Source of the DNA: Treponema sp.
GTDB lineage: Bacteria; Spirochaetota; Spirochaetia; Treponematales; Breznakiellaceae
Assembly: GCA_009777735.1 (NCBI GenBank)
Contig: WRLF01000014.1
Location: forward strand, 1 to 64,000
Direction of reading: 5' to 3'
DNA: 64,000 bases
Position 1 is the first letter of the stretch; each line of letters opens with the position of its first letter. A program made the position numbers and the translations under genes. Shown piece after piece: positions 53,284 to 61,249 of this stretch. A model generated the notes under the pieces. The model saw only the letters and a list, made by a program, of their open reading frames with translations, was not told where the DNA came from and ran no database searches.

Positions 53284-54079
53284 CAGCGTCATTACCGTTG
53301 AGCAGGTGTTTTTTGGGTATAATGCCGGAAGGATTATTCTTGATGGTATTAATCTTTGTATTGCAGAAAATGAACTTGTAGTTATAATCGGACATAACGG
53401 GTCGGGTAAAACTACATTGCTTAAAAACATCAGCGGTCTTTTGCGTCCTTCACGCGGGCGGATTACCGTCAGAGGAAAAGACACAGCGCAGATGAGCGTT
53501 GCGGAAATTGCCGGGGAAACCGGTTTTGTAATGCAGGAATGCGACAGGCAGCTTTTTGAATCAACCGTCTATAATGAAGTTGCCTTTGCCCTGAAGCAAA
53601 ATGTTCCGGCAAAAGCAGAAGAAGCACTGATTGCTGTCGGCTTGCTGGATAAAAAAGATATTTTCCCCCTGGCATTAAACCGCAGTGACAGGGTAAAAAC
53701 CGTTTTTGCCGCTGTTTTGGCGATGGGCCCAAAAATACTGCTGCTTGACGAACCGTTAGCCGGGCAGGATAACCGGGACTGCCGCCTGATAATGGATCTT
53801 ATTGCCGGACTGCATCAGCAGGGTTATACGATAGTAATGGTGACGCATAATATAAGCGCGGCTGCGGAATACGGCAGGCGGATTGTGGTAATGAAAGACG
53901 GAAGTGTGTACATGGATGGGAGCCCGGAATCTGTTTTCGGACGCATTGACGAACTTGCCTCTGCGGGTATACTCCCGCCTCCCATTACACGGCTTTCCGC
54001 CGAACTCCGCAACAAGGGCATCCCGCTGGAAAAAAATGCCCTTTCACCCGATGAACTTGCCCGGATGCTTGTTAAGTAA
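53258..54079 (+). CDS. ecfA2: ECF transporter ATPase, second subunit, altered signature
   Basis: About 273 residues from TTG 53258 (GGAG upstream), overlapping the first ATPase gene by 26 bases; ATG 53240 is also possible. Walker A is GHNGSGKTT, the Q-loop VMQECDRQ keeps Gln, Walker B is LLLDEPLAGQD and the switch His is present in VTHNISAA. The signature LSGGQ is replaced by LNRSDRVK. The losses are opposite to those of the first subunit, so one of the two composite ATP sites is intact and the other degenerate. Confidence 0.9.
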   Translation: MLTGTENTNSVITVEQVFFGYNAGRIILDGINLCIAENELVVIIGHNGSGKTTLLKNISGLLRPSRGRITVRGKDTAQMSVAEIAGETGFVMQECDRQLFESTVYNEVAFALKQNVPAKAEEALIAVGLLDKKDIFPLALNRSDRVKTVFAAVLAMGPKILLLDEPLAGQDNRDCRLIMDLIAGLHQQGYTIVMVTHNISAAAEYGRRIVVMKDGSVYMDGSPESVFGRIDELASAGILPPPITRLSAELRNKGIPLEKNALSPDELARMLVK

Positions 54080-54129
54080 CCCTATATTGATTAAGTATTA
54101 AAATGATATTATGTAAAAAGGAGATTTTA

Positions 54130-54930
54130 TTGAAAAGAAAAAACCGGCTGGCTTTGCCTGAAAAAATACACCCTGCGGTAATTTCAGTATGGGCTGCCGT
54201 TGTTGCGGCAGCCCACTTGATTCCGGCGATACCGATGCTTGGTACGGGCAGTAATTTTTCGTTTGCCTCTGCATTATCGCCGCTTTCGGGAATACTGTTC
54301 GGTCCCATTGCCGGAGCATTATGCTCTGCTGCCGGCGGATTTATCGGCAGTCTTGTTGCACCTCATACCGCATGGATGGGGCTTTGGACATTTATAATCG
54401 GAACCGTCACTGCATTTACAACCGGCTGTATTGCATGGGGAGCATGGCCGCCCGTTTCCATTGATAAAAGGGGGAGTTTTATCATTAATGGCGGCATTAT
54501 CGTTTATCTGATTGGGACACTGTTATGGTTCAGCCAGGAAACAGGGCGCAGGCTCCCTCTTTTTCCGCTGGTGTATTACAGTGCAGGTTTTATTGCTTAT
54601 GGTATTGGCAGTGTAGTGTCGGGGAAATTGCTGGCAGGCAATAATACCGCGCTGAAATTCCCTGCCATTTGGCTGTGTGCTTTTGGCGGAATGGTTGGCG
54701 GTGCAACCATCGGTAACTTTTTTTCTCTTGTGCTGTACGACTTGCCAAAGGAAACCTGGTTTCTGTTGACATTTACGGCTCCGGTTGAAAGAACAATTTT
54801 TTCCATTGGAACGGCGCTGGTAGGCGTACCGCTCCTAACCGGCCTGCATAAAATCGGTATTTTTGCAGGGCCGCAACCGGAAGCGGACAAGAGTGTACTT
54901 GAACCGCCGGAAGGGACATTATTGGGGTAG
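54130..54930 (+). CDS. Probable ECF substrate-binding (S) component
   Basis: 266 residues from TTG 54130 with AAAAGGAG seven bases before; ATG 54103 has no SD. Six to seven membrane segments, with small residues and a SALSPLSGILFGPIAGALCSAAGGF segment split across helices 1-2, recalling S components. It follows the ECF ATPase genes by 50 bases. The substrate (a vitamin or metal) cannot be told from sequence. It is longer than most S components. Confidence 0.7.
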   Translation: MKRKNRLALPEKIHPAVISVWAAVVAAAHLIPAIPMLGTGSNFSFASALSPLSGILFGPIAGALCSAAGGFIGSLVAPHTAWMGLWTFIIGTVTAFTTGCIAWGAWPPVSIDKRGSFIINGGIIVYLIGTLLWFSQETGRRLPLFPLVYYSAGFIAYGIGSVVSGKLLAGNNTALKFPAIWLCAFGGMVGGATIGNFFSLVLYDLPKETWFLLTFTAPVERTIFSIGTALVGVPLLTGLHKIGIFAGPQPEADKSVLEPPEGTLLG

Positions 54931-54958
54931 AAAGTCCATATTTTTTTTTGAAAATCTC

Positions 54959-54987
54959 TTGACTTTCCCTTAAAATAATACTAAACT
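54959..54987 (+). promoter_or_regulatory. Promoter of the lipoprotein group at 55 kb
   Basis: -35 TTGACT (54959-54964), a 17-base spacer and -10 TAAACT (54982-54987), about 50 bases before the ATG at 55037. Confidence 0.55.
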
Positions 54988-55036
54988 ACGCCTATTGACC
55001 AGACGGCGGGAAAGACCGCGAAGGAGTGTTTTTCAC

Positions 55037-55555
55037 ATGCAAAGGAGATTAGGTTTGATTTTTGGCATTATTGGGGTAGCTTTTTTATTCCTGGGATGTT
55101 TTTCTACCGCTGTTCCGGCAGCGCCTATCAGTGACGGAATATCAGAATTAATTGTGCAAAGAGCCAATACGCGTTTTGCTTCAAATTTACCCATGAATGT
55201 ATATTTAAACGGCGAATTGCAGTTCTCAGTCGACAATGCGGAAAGCGGAAATGTTATGATTCCTAATGGCCAGCATACTGTCAATTTTACGATTGGCAGA
55301 ATCGAAAGCGGTAATTTGGCGGTTACCGCCAATTCAAACCAAATCGCTGTTTTAGCGACACCGAAATCGGGGTTTTTCAGGAATACCATTAATTTAGTCA
55401 CCGTTACCCGGTCAGATGTATCAATACGCCCGGCTCAAAATGACGATGGCCTTGCAGGAGGTACTGATGCTGTTGGTGCAGGTTCCGGCGGTATGGGCGC
55501 TACATCGGCATCAACTACCGGAGTTGGAGCCGCAGATGCCGGCGCTGTACAATAA
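55037..55555 (+). CDS. Lipoprotein with a PEGA-like domain
   Basis: 172 residues from ATG 55037 (AAGGAG upstream); the longer frame lacks a signal. The lipobox is LFLGC (Cys20). Residues about 45-115 form a beta domain (VYLNGELQFSV, IPNGQHTVNF, NLAVTANSNQIAV) also found in the next protein (VILNGALI, VPDGQHTLAV, NLTVNGEALQI). The C-terminus is Gly/Ser/Ala-rich. Envelope-located; function unknown. Confidence 0.72.
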   Translation: MQRRLGLIFGIIGVAFLFLGCFSTAVPAAPISDGISELIVQRANTRFASNLPMNVYLNGELQFSVDNAESGNVMIPNGQHTVNFTIGRIESGNLAVTANSNQIAVLATPKSGFFRNTINLVTVTRSDVSIRPAQNDDGLAGGTDAVGAGSGGMGATSASTTGVGAADAGAVQ

Positions 55556-55579
55556 AAATATTTTAATAAGGAGATTGTT

Positions 55580-56440
55580 ATGGTAAAAACCAAATATTAT
55601 CTGCCCTTTTTTATCTTGGCTGCTCTGGTTATGGCTTCATGCTTAACATTGGGAAAACAAGATGTGCAGCAGCCAAGCGCGCAATTTTTTGGCAGCAATT
55701 TACAGGCGACACGGGGTGAATCGGAAATTATTTTAAACAGCCTGCCAAACAATGGCAGATTAAGGGTTATATTAAACGGCGCCTTGATTCAAAATATGCA
55801 ACCTCAGGACAGGGTAAAAATAATTGTCCCCGACGGACAGCATACATTAGCTGTTGACTGGGAAACGAGAGATGATAGTAACAGAAACCTGACGGTAAAC
55901 GGTGAGGCATTGCAAATAAACGCCGCATCCATGCAGTATGTGTATAATATTACATTGCCTAATGTGACTTCCGGAATGATGATGATGGGCGTCAGGGTAA
56001 GATTGACTCCGGTCAGTGTAAATCCCCTGACCGGAAGGGCGGCTACCAGGGATTCCCAAACAATTGACGGGGCGATTATCAGGGCTTCTGAGTCTCTCAT
56101 TCCCCGGCTGCCGCAGGGTGCAGCAGTAGCGGTTCTCCATGTTTCGGCAGGAGACGCGGAGACATCTTCATCTGCTCTTGATCAGCTGGAATTCCAGATT
56201 TCCGGTTCCAACCGGTTCAGGCCGGTCAACAGAAATCAACTTGACCTTATCCGGAATGAATTTGATCATCAAATGTCAGGCTGGGTGAGCGATGAATCGC
56301 AGCGATCAATTGCCCAGGGATTAGGGGCTGATTTTATTATTACCGGAAATGTTACCGGATCGGGGACGGCGCGTGCATTAACGCTCAGGGCCCTGAATGT
56401 GGAAACCGGGGTTTACGAAATGGCAAGAGAGCCGTTTTAA
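55580..56440 (+). CDS. Lipoprotein with LpoB/CsgG-like C-terminal domain
   Basis: 286 residues. The lipobox is VMASC (Cys21). The N-terminal part shares a beta domain with the protein encoded at 55037. Residues about 155-286 resemble the LpoB/CsgG/FlgO fold: AAVAVLHVS, SRFRPVNRNQLDLIRNE-like helix (NRFRPVNRNQ), AQGLGADFIITGNV, TLRALNVETG. LpoB-type proteins activate peptidoglycan synthases; this is an inference. It lies 24 bases after the first lipoprotein gene. Confidence 0.75.
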   Translation: MVKTKYYLPFFILAALVMASCLTLGKQDVQQPSAQFFGSNLQATRGESEIILNSLPNNGRLRVILNGALIQNMQPQDRVKIIVPDGQHTLAVDWETRDDSNRNLTVNGEALQINAASMQYVYNITLPNVTSGMMMMGVRVRLTPVSVNPLTGRAATRDSQTIDGAIIRASESLIPRLPQGAAVAVLHVSAGDAETSSSALDQLEFQISGSNRFRPVNRNQLDLIRNEFDHQMSGWVSDESQRSIAQGLGADFIITGNVTGSGTARALTLRALNVETGVYEMAREPF

Positions 56441-56677
56441 TAGTATTTCCGCCGGAGGTAAGCTGGCGGTATTCGGGCGTACAGCTTTAATTCAGGAGGG
56501 TGTTAGAGTGTAATGAATTCCGGCAAACAGGATGATTATATTTAATCATGTAGTTTGCTGTATTGGCTGCTATTAAACCGCAGCTCTCATACCTTATATT
56601 AAGGTGCAATTTCAGTTTGACCTGGTCAAGCTAACAAAATGCCGGTGTATACCGGTTAAAATGCAAAGGAGTTTTCA
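56441..56677. other. Intergenic gap with two weak palindromes
   Basis: CCGCC-(11)-GGCGG (56449-56469) and CCGGT-(4)-ACCGG (56642-56655) are the only structures seen; neither has a T tract. No convincing promoter was found before the next gene, whose SD is AAAGGAG. Confidence 0.4.
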
Positions 56678-57223
56678 ATGAAAAACAAATTATTTTTCGT
56701 ATTCACGCTTATTATTATCACCGGTATGGTATTTGTAACTACCGGTTGTGTGTCCACCGAAACCGCAGGTGTCAGATTCTTTAATTACGGGGATTTTGGC
56801 GAACAAGTCCGTACACCCGCAAAAGATTTTGAGACAGTTGGTCTTGTTTTTGCCGATGCTGAATTTGAAGTAAGCAGCAGGGGCAGGGGCAGCGTGGACG
56901 GTCAAATATTCACATATCAAGCCCTGCTCAAGGAAGCTCAAAGGTTAAATGCAGATGCCATTATTAATGTAATAATTGACAGAAGAGTTATGACATCATC
57001 ATCAACACAAGGCTCTACCAGAACAGAAACATTCTATGGTTCAGCTCTTGCTATCAGGTACACAGCCACATTGAGAGAGAGCGGGTCCGTAGTATCCGGC
57101 AGCACCACTACTACAACCGATCGTGTTTATATGAACTCAGGCGTGACCGGCGGCCAGATTGGCGGCGGCGGTTCAGTTACTCAGGAATCCGGCGGATTGG
57201 GCGGATTATTCGGCGGCAGATAG
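56678..57223 (+). CDS. Lipoprotein of unknown function
   Basis: 181 residues. The lipobox is VTTGC (Cys24). The middle has a helix LLKEAQRLNADAIINVIIDRR followed by a strand FYGSALAIRYTA, a pattern seen in YbjQ/DUF-type heavy-metal or amphipathic repeat proteins, but I cannot assign it firmly. The tail is Gly/Ser/Thr-rich. It is the last gene before a strong terminator. Confidence 0.68.
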   Translation: MKNKLFFVFTLIIITGMVFVTTGCVSTETAGVRFFNYGDFGEQVRTPAKDFETVGLVFADAEFEVSSRGRGSVDGQIFTYQALLKEAQRLNADAIINVIIDRRVMTSSSTQGSTRTETFYGSALAIRYTATLRESGSVVSGSTTTTTDRVYMNSGVTGGQIGGGGSVTQESGGLGGLFGGR

Positions 57224-57242
57224 TAAGTAACTCACCATTTAT

Positions 57243-57298
57243 TCCGCAAACCGCATGAATATTACATACAGATTTCTGCGGTTTGCGGATTTTTTTTC
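57243..57298 (+). terminator. Rho-independent terminator
   Basis: TCCGCAAACCGCA (57243-57255) pairs perfectly with TGCGGTTTGCGGA (57277-57289) over a 21-base loop, followed by nine T. Confidence 0.9.
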
Positions 57299-57332
57299 CT
57301 GTTTCAAAATAAAAACAAATTCAAATCGCGAG

Positions 57333-57361
57333 TTGACAAATATATAAATGACCGGTAGCAT
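57333..57361 (+). promoter_or_regulatory. Promoter of the symporter gene
   Basis: A perfect -35 TTGACA (57333-57338), a 17-base spacer and -10 TAGCAT (57356-57361). The ATG is at 57380. Confidence 0.7.
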
Positions 57362-57379
57362 TACCATCAGGAGTTTCTC

Positions 57380-58945
57380 ATGGTCATCAAGATAGTTCTT
57401 CTGTTATTGTTCTTTGCTGTAACCGTTTTTGTCGGGTTATATTTCAGAAAAAGAGCATCCAGTGTTAATGATTTTGTGCTGGCAGGGCGTAATGTCGGCC
57501 CCTGGCTTACGGCATTTGCTTACGGCACGGCTTATTTTTCTGCCGTTATTTTTGTCGGTTTTGCAGGTCAATTCGGCTGGCGTTTCGGTACTGCCGCTAC
57601 ATGGATTGGCCTTGGTAATGCGTTTATCGGTTGTCTAATGCCCTGGTTTATATTGGGACGGCGTACCAGGATTATAACAAACCACTTAAAAAGCGCCACC
57701 ATGCCTGATTTTTTTGGTTCCCGGTTTTCATCAAATGCGTTAAAAATCGGAGCATCAATAATAATATTCATATTTTTAATCCCCTATACCGCATCATTGT
57801 ACAACGGGCTTTCCCGCCTTTTCCAAATGGCATTTGATATCCCGTTTGAATACTGTATTATTGCCATGGGTATATTAACTGCGATTTTTGTTGTTGCCGG
57901 CGGATATGTAGCATCTGTTGTCAATAATTTTATACAAGGCATGATCATGTTAACAGGTATCGTGCTTATAATAGCCATTGTCTTAAAAAATAACGGCGGC
58001 TTTATGGCAGCGATTGAAGGTATGGCAAGAATAGGCGAAAACGATTCGAATGTTATTCCCGGTGTATTTACATCATTCTTTGGTCCCCGGCCTTTGGATC
58101 TTTTGGGGGTAGTGATCCTTACTTCTTTGGGAACTTGGGGATTGCCTCAAATGGTTGGAAGGTTTTATTCATTAAAAAATGAAAACATGATAACAAAAGG
58201 CGCAATTGTTTCCACGGTTTTTGCTCTTTTTATTGCCGGCGGCTCTTATTTCCTTGGCAGCTTTGGCAGGCTGTATGAAAGTAAACTAATAGAAAATGGT
58301 GCCATAGACGGCGCTAACATCGCTTTTGATGCCATAATACCGACTATCCTGTCGGGAATGAGTGATGTAATGATAGGTTTGGTAATTGTATTGGTGTTTG
58401 CGGCTTCTATTTCTACCCTTGCATCTCTCGTCATGACTTCTGCATCGACTTTAACGCTGGATTTTTTAAAAGGAAATATCATTAAAATCATGAGCGATAA
58501 AAAACAGCTTGTTATTATCCGTATATTAATCGTGGTATTTATCGCTATATCTTCTGCCATTGCCATCGTTCAGGTAAATTCGCGTATTACCTTTATCGCC
58601 CAGCTCATGGGGATCTCCTGGGGGGCCCTTGCCGGGTCATTCCTTGCTCCCTTCCTTTACGGATTATACTGGAAGCGCACAACGAAGGCGGCGGTATGGT
58701 GCAGTTTTTTATTCAGCACCATCGTTATGACTCTCAACATCTTTTTCAGAAGCACATTCCCGGCGTTGTTACAGTCACCCATTAACGCAGGGGCTTTTAC
58801 CATGCTTGCCGGTCTGATTATTGTGCCGGCGGTAAGTTTGATTAGTAAAGCGCCTGACAAAAATACAGTGGATCAATGCTTCTCCTGTTATGACGAAGTG
58901 GTTAGCGTGCGGGTACGGGACGCTTTGGGGAGTGAGGACTCTTAA
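57380..58945 (+). CDS. Sodium:solute symporter (SSS family)
   Basis: 521 residues, about 13 membrane segments. The N-terminal NDFVLAGRNVGPW and GTAYFSAVIFVGFAG, the middle GYVASVVNNFIQGMIM and the GTWGLPQMVGRFYS segment match the SSS/NSS-like superfamily (solute:sodium symporters such as proline or pantothenate carriers). The substrate cannot be read from sequence. GGAG lies six bases before the ATG. It is one base from the convergent YibE/F gene. Confidence 0.9.
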   Translation: MVIKIVLLLLFFAVTVFVGLYFRKRASSVNDFVLAGRNVGPWLTAFAYGTAYFSAVIFVGFAGQFGWRFGTAATWIGLGNAFIGCLMPWFILGRRTRIITNHLKSATMPDFFGSRFSSNALKIGASIIIFIFLIPYTASLYNGLSRLFQMAFDIPFEYCIIAMGILTAIFVVAGGYVASVVNNFIQGMIMLTGIVLIIAIVLKNNGGFMAAIEGMARIGENDSNVIPGVFTSFFGPRPLDLLGVVILTSLGTWGLPQMVGRFYSLKNENMITKGAIVSTVFALFIAGGSYFLGSFGRLYESKLIENGAIDGANIAFDAIIPTILSGMSDVMIGLVIVLVFAASISTLASLVMTSASTLTLDFLKGNIIKIMSDKKQLVIIRILIVVFIAISSAIAIVQVNSRITFIAQLMGISWGALAGSFLAPFLYGLYWKRTTKAAVWCSFLFSTIVMTLNIFFRSTFPALLQSPINAGAFTMLAGLIIVPAVSLISKAPDKNTVDQCFSCYDEVVSVRVRDALGSEDS

Positions 58946-58946
58946 G

Positions 58947-60185
58947 TCAGTTTTTTTTCTCTTTATTCAGATAAAACACAGTGCTGAAAAAAGCGGTCAG
59001 CGGCAATGCTGAAAGAATGCCGAAACTGCCGGCGAGTGCCTGCAGAATTTCCACGATGATCATTTCCCTGTTGAACAATTCCAAAAGGGAATTGCTGTAC
59101 ACGCTTATTATTAATACTACCGATAGTGAACTGCCGATATACGCAAGAATTAATGTATTTGCCATGGAACCCATTATATCGCGGCCGATATTCAGGCCCG
59201 AACGGAAAAGGGTTTCAAATTTTATTGTTCCGGCTTTTTCTTTTATTTCCCATAATGAAGAAGCTATTGACATGGCGACATCCATAATCGCGCCCATCGC
59301 GCCGATAATTATACCGCCAAAAATGACGGCCTTAAGATTAATGGGAGTTGCAACAGGAAGTGATGCCAAATACCGTGAATGTTCATCAACAACACCGGTT
59401 AAAAGCAATATCCTGTCCATAATAACAGTTATTATTCCTGCGATTAATATACCGCTGATGCAGCCAATTGCCGCAGCAAGGGATTTTTTGTTATATCCCA
59501 TTACCAGTACCAAGGTCATTAATGTGGTATATACACATATCAGTATTGCCATTATATAAATGTTTTTTCCCGAAAGTATGGACGGAATAAATACGGCAAA
59601 AACAGCTGCGCAGGTTAAACAAAGGGAAAGAATGGTATTAAATCCCTTTTTACCGCCAAATAAGATAACGCATAGAATAAATAACGCTCCCAAAATAATT
59701 AGCTGGTTTATTTTTTCATATCCGTTAAAAAACCATTCTTCGTTATTAAAACTGATCAACAGAACAGAATTACCTTTTTTTATTTCTATTACCGGAAGGT
59801 TTAAAAAACTGACTAAATTTTGTGAAGCTGTTATTATTTCACCTTTATACGGCCCGCTTTTTATTTGCGCCTCAAAAATAATTCTTTCTCCCATCAGGGG
59901 TAAAAAATCATCAAAATCGTTAAAATCATCGAAATCAAAATGTTCATCATAATGTTCATCATAATCGTCAAAATCATCAAATTCACCAAATTCACCAAAT
60001 TCGTCCAACAGGTTAAATTGACTGTCAGGCTGAACCCGTTCAGTTATTTCCAGCACTTTGGCTCTTACATGTGTCTGAGAATCATCCTGAAAGACAAAAA
60101 GACCTGAAACTGCCATTCTGTGTCCGATAAAAACAAACAGCACTGCGATAATAACCGTTGCAAGATAGGAAATACTTATTTTCAT
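58947..60185 (-). CDS. YibE/F-family membrane protein with Asp-rich loop
   Basis: 412 residues, about eight membrane segments. The C-terminal half (GYNKKSLAAAIGCISGILIAG, then the GAMGAIMDVAMSIASSLWE segment) is typical of YibE/F proteins, whose biochemical function is not established. Between the first membrane segment and the second lies a periplasmic region with an acidic low-complexity stretch (residues about 60-95) of DDF, DEH and GEF repeats. Its ATG overlaps the stop of the OppF-type gene (ATGA), suggesting coupled translation. Confidence 0.85.
   Translation of the reverse strand: MKISISYLATVIIAVLFVFIGHRMAVSGLFVFQDDSQTHVRAKVLEITERVQPDSQFNLLDEFGEFGEFDDFDDYDEHYDEHFDFDDFNDFDDFLPLMGERIIFEAQIKSGPYKGEIITASQNLVSFLNLPVIEIKKGNSVLLISFNNEEWFFNGYEKINQLIILGALFILCVILFGGKKGFNTILSLCLTCAAVFAVFIPSILSGKNIYIMAILICVYTTLMTLVLVMGYNKKSLAAAIGCISGILIAGIITVIMDRILLLTGVVDEHSRYLASLPVATPINLKAVIFGGIIIGAMGAIMDVAMSIASSLWEIKEKAGTIKFETLFRSGLNIGRDIMGSMANTLILAYIGSSLSVVLIISVYSNSLLELFNREMIIVEILQALAGSFGILSALPLTAFFSTVFYLNKEKKN
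59904..60006. repeat. Low-complexity repeat encoding Asp/Glu/Phe/His
   Basis: Tandem ATCATCAAAATCGT-like and TTCATCATAATG-like units, as well as AATTCACCA units, encode alternating acidic and aromatic residues within the YibE/F gene. Confidence 0.7.
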
Positions 60186-61201
60186 TGCGCCTTCAAAGGG
60201 GAAGAAAAATTATGGCAGCGTACGGTATGGCTTGCCGTAACCTGAACCGCCGGGGGTTCTTGCGAAAAACAGCGTTCCGTTGCCTGGGGGCAGCGCTGTG
60301 CGAAAGCGCAATGAGCTTTTGCGTGAAGGCAGGGCAGGGCGTTTTCTTCAGTAGTTGGTACATGAGGTTTCAACTCCCAGGACTTCATCCCTGTAGCAGA
60401 AGCAAACAGCATCCTGGTATACGGGTGGCAGCCTTCATACATGAGGCTTGCAGCAGGCGCTTCTTCCACGAGTTTGCCCGAATACATTACCCCGATGCGG
60501 TCGCAGAAATAACATGCAACTTTCAGGTCATGGGCAATGAACAGAAATGACATTGTACGGTTGTCTGCGATTCTTTTTTCACGGATGTCAAGCAGCAGGT
60601 TTAATATTTGCGATTGAATCGAAACGTCAAGCGCCGATACTACTTCATCGCAGATGAGCAGTTCCGGCTGCGGAAGCAGGCTTCGCGCGATGGAGATGCG
60701 CTGGCGCTGTCCGCCGGAAAATTCTGACGGGCGTTTGTCCAGGTCTGTTGCGGCAAGGCCGACTTCCTCAAGGGCGGCAGCGGCTTTTTCCTTTAACTGT
60801 TTTTCCTTTCGGAGTGTCCCCTGATGCCGTAACCCGGATATCAGCACTTCGCAGATACTCATACGGGGATTTAACGAACGAGCCGGGTCCTGAAAAACAT
60901 ACTTTACCTTTTGCCGGTATGCCTTAAGTTCTTCTTTTTGAAGCGATGGTATATCAACTTCGCCGTTTTCTCCATTGTACCGGATTGTGCCGCTGTCGGC
61001 CTCATACATCCGTACCAGCAGACGCGCCGTTGTGGTTTTACCGCATCCTGACTCGCCGACAAGTCCGTATGTTTCGTTTTTCCCGATGGTAAATGATATG
61101 CCGTTGACGGCATTGACAAACCGTCCGAAACGGGCAAAAAAACCCGCTTCAAGGTTAAAGCTTTTATGCAGATCTGAAATGGTTAACAGCGGTGTGTGCA
61201 T
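60182..61201 (-). CDS. Oligopeptide-type ABC transporter ATPase (OppF/DppF)
   Basis: 339 residues. Walker A is GESGCGKTT, the signature is FSGGQRQR, Walker B is LLICDEVVSALD, and the switch His is in IAHDLKVA. The C-terminal region has CLHAKAHCAFAQRCPQA and a last Cys before the end, the oligo_HPY cysteines that can hold an FeS cluster in Dpp/Opp ATPases. No OppA, B, C or D gene is adjacent in the window, so its partners are elsewhere. The ATG lacks a clear SD. Confidence 0.87.
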   Translation of the reverse strand: MHTPLLTISDLHKSFNLEAGFFARFGRFVNAVNGISFTIGKNETYGLVGESGCGKTTTARLLVRMYEADSGTIRYNGENGEVDIPSLQKEELKAYRQKVKYVFQDPARSLNPRMSICEVLISGLRHQGTLRKEKQLKEKAAAALEEVGLAATDLDKRPSEFSGGQRQRISIARSLLPQPELLICDEVVSALDVSIQSQILNLLLDIREKRIADNRTMSFLFIAHDLKVACYFCDRIGVMYSGKLVEEAPAASLMYEGCHPYTRMLFASATGMKSWELKPHVPTTEENALPCLHAKAHCAFAQRCPQATERCFSQEPPAVQVTASHTVRCHNFSSPLKAQ

Positions 61202-61249
61202 TAAAGTAATGTTATCAGGTTTTTTGGTATTAATCCATACATAATTTGA

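Noticed and set aside
58930-58960. Terminator between the symporter and YibE/F genes
   Set aside because: A T run follows, but the stem is only four base pairs, so it is not listed.
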